From Dehalococcoidia bacterium (lineage in GTDB: Bacteria; Chloroflexota; Dehalococcoidia; JACPQF01): a stretch of DNA of 6,237 nucleotides. Where the stretch lies: contig JAUSEJ010000316.1 in assembly GCA_030650265.1 (NCBI GenBank), positions 1 to 6,237 on the forward strand, given 5' to 3'. The first letter of the stretch is position 1. Each line of letters opens with the position of its first letter. This document shows, in pieces, positions 5,917 to 6,237 of this stretch. The notes under the pieces are model-generated. The model did not search any database and had not been told where the DNA came from. It was given only the letters and a program-made list of their open reading frames with translations. A program made the translations under genes and the position numbers.

Positions 5917-6237
5917 CTATTTGCGCTGGTCGAGTTTCCTGTTCAAGATCTGGCTGGCGATCATGTTTCGCAGGACGGCCGGAGAGCCACCGGCGACGGG
6001 ACCGCCGGCCATGGCATCCCGCCAAAGCCGCTGGATGGGGAAATTCATTGTCGCCCCATCGCCGCCATGGAGGATCATCGCCTTCTGCGTCACTTTCAAA
6101 GCCACATCGTTGGAAAACACTTTGGCGGCCGTGACGTCCATGAGCCTGGGGTATTTCCCGTCCACCGCTGTACAGGCAGCGCGATAGCACAAACCGCGGG
6201 CTGCTTCCAGGCTGATCCACATTTCGGCCAGGTCGTG
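5917..6237 (-). CDS. Acyl-CoA dehydrogenase, C-terminal part (5' end outside window)
   Basis: The last 106 residues of an acyl-CoA dehydrogenase are present; the frame is open to the window edge. The C-terminal flavin-binding helical domain is recognised by LAEMWISLEAARGLCYRAA, AAKVFSNDVALKVTQKAM, then ILHGGDGATMNFPIQRLWRDA, the conserved HGG-G...P-R--RDA signature (fragment residues about 56-75). These enzymes introduce an alpha,beta double bond into acyl-CoA esters and pass electrons to FAD and then ETF. Where many members have the EGTSEIQR motif with the catalytic Glu, this one reads AGGSPAVLR, so that Glu is missing. Paralogues with GG(T/S) here are common, and some family members place the base elsewhere, so activity cannot be judged from the fragment. 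The gene ends at TAG (5917-5919), 72 bases before the aldolase, and probably shares its transcript. Confidence 0.9.
   Translation of the reverse strand, partial: HDLAEMWISLEAARGLCYRAACTAVDGKYPRLMDVTAAKVFSNDVALKVTQKAMILHGGDGATMNFPIQRLWRDAMAGGPVAGGSPAVLRNMIASQILNRKLDQRK

Noticed and set aside
1..6237. tRNA, rRNA, CRISPR array, insertion sequence or phage attachment site
   Set aside because: By eye I found no tRNA-like cloverleaf, regularly spaced direct repeats, transposase motifs or terminal inverted repeats, although the truncated hydantoinase gene made me look for them.

Overview
The window looks like moderately GC-rich bacterial chromosome. About 60-70% GC was hand-counted in a few 60-base lines of the regulator and aldolase regions, against about 43-53% in four lines of the first 1.4 kb. 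All supportable genes lie on the minus strand, so the window is best read from right (6237) to left (1). The acyl-CoA dehydrogenase, HpcH/HpaI-type aldolase, hydantoinase B and LuxR-type genes fit a metabolically versatile heterotroph, perhaps a proteobacterium or an uncultured soil or marine lineage. I cannot name the taxon from sequence alone.

Right part (6237-4745): a catabolic cluster. The C-terminal end of an acyl-CoA dehydrogenase (cut by the window edge) is followed by a complete HpcH/HpaI-family aldolase (5844-5074). Next comes an 81-codon remnant that matches only the N-terminus of hydantoinase B/N-methylhydantoinase subunit B (4990-4745). The intergenic gaps in this cluster carry clear inverted repeats. 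The missing body of the hydantoinase gene points to a deletion or rearrangement junction just upstream of the regulator.

Middle (4613-1506): a very large LAL/MalT-like LuxR-family regulator. It has an N-terminal STAND-type AAA ATPase, a long helical TPR-like middle and a C-terminal LuxR helix-turn-helix. A TATAAT box starts about 25 bp beyond the hydantoinase stop, while the candidate -35 overlaps its second stop codon. A GGAGGT ribosome-binding site supports the ATG at 4613 rather than the longer TTG start.

Left part (1366-2): a 455-codon open frame that runs off the left edge. It has a textbook ribosome-binding site and encodes a radical SAM enzyme with an unusually spaced cysteine cluster (C-X8-C-X2-C, with a further Cys nine residues before the first). 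It is lower in GC than its neighbours. It lies 139 bp downstream of the regulator on the same strand, in a gap with several short repeats. This regulator plus atypical radical SAM enzyme, next to a broken catabolic operon, is the most interesting arrangement here; a functional link between them is inference only.
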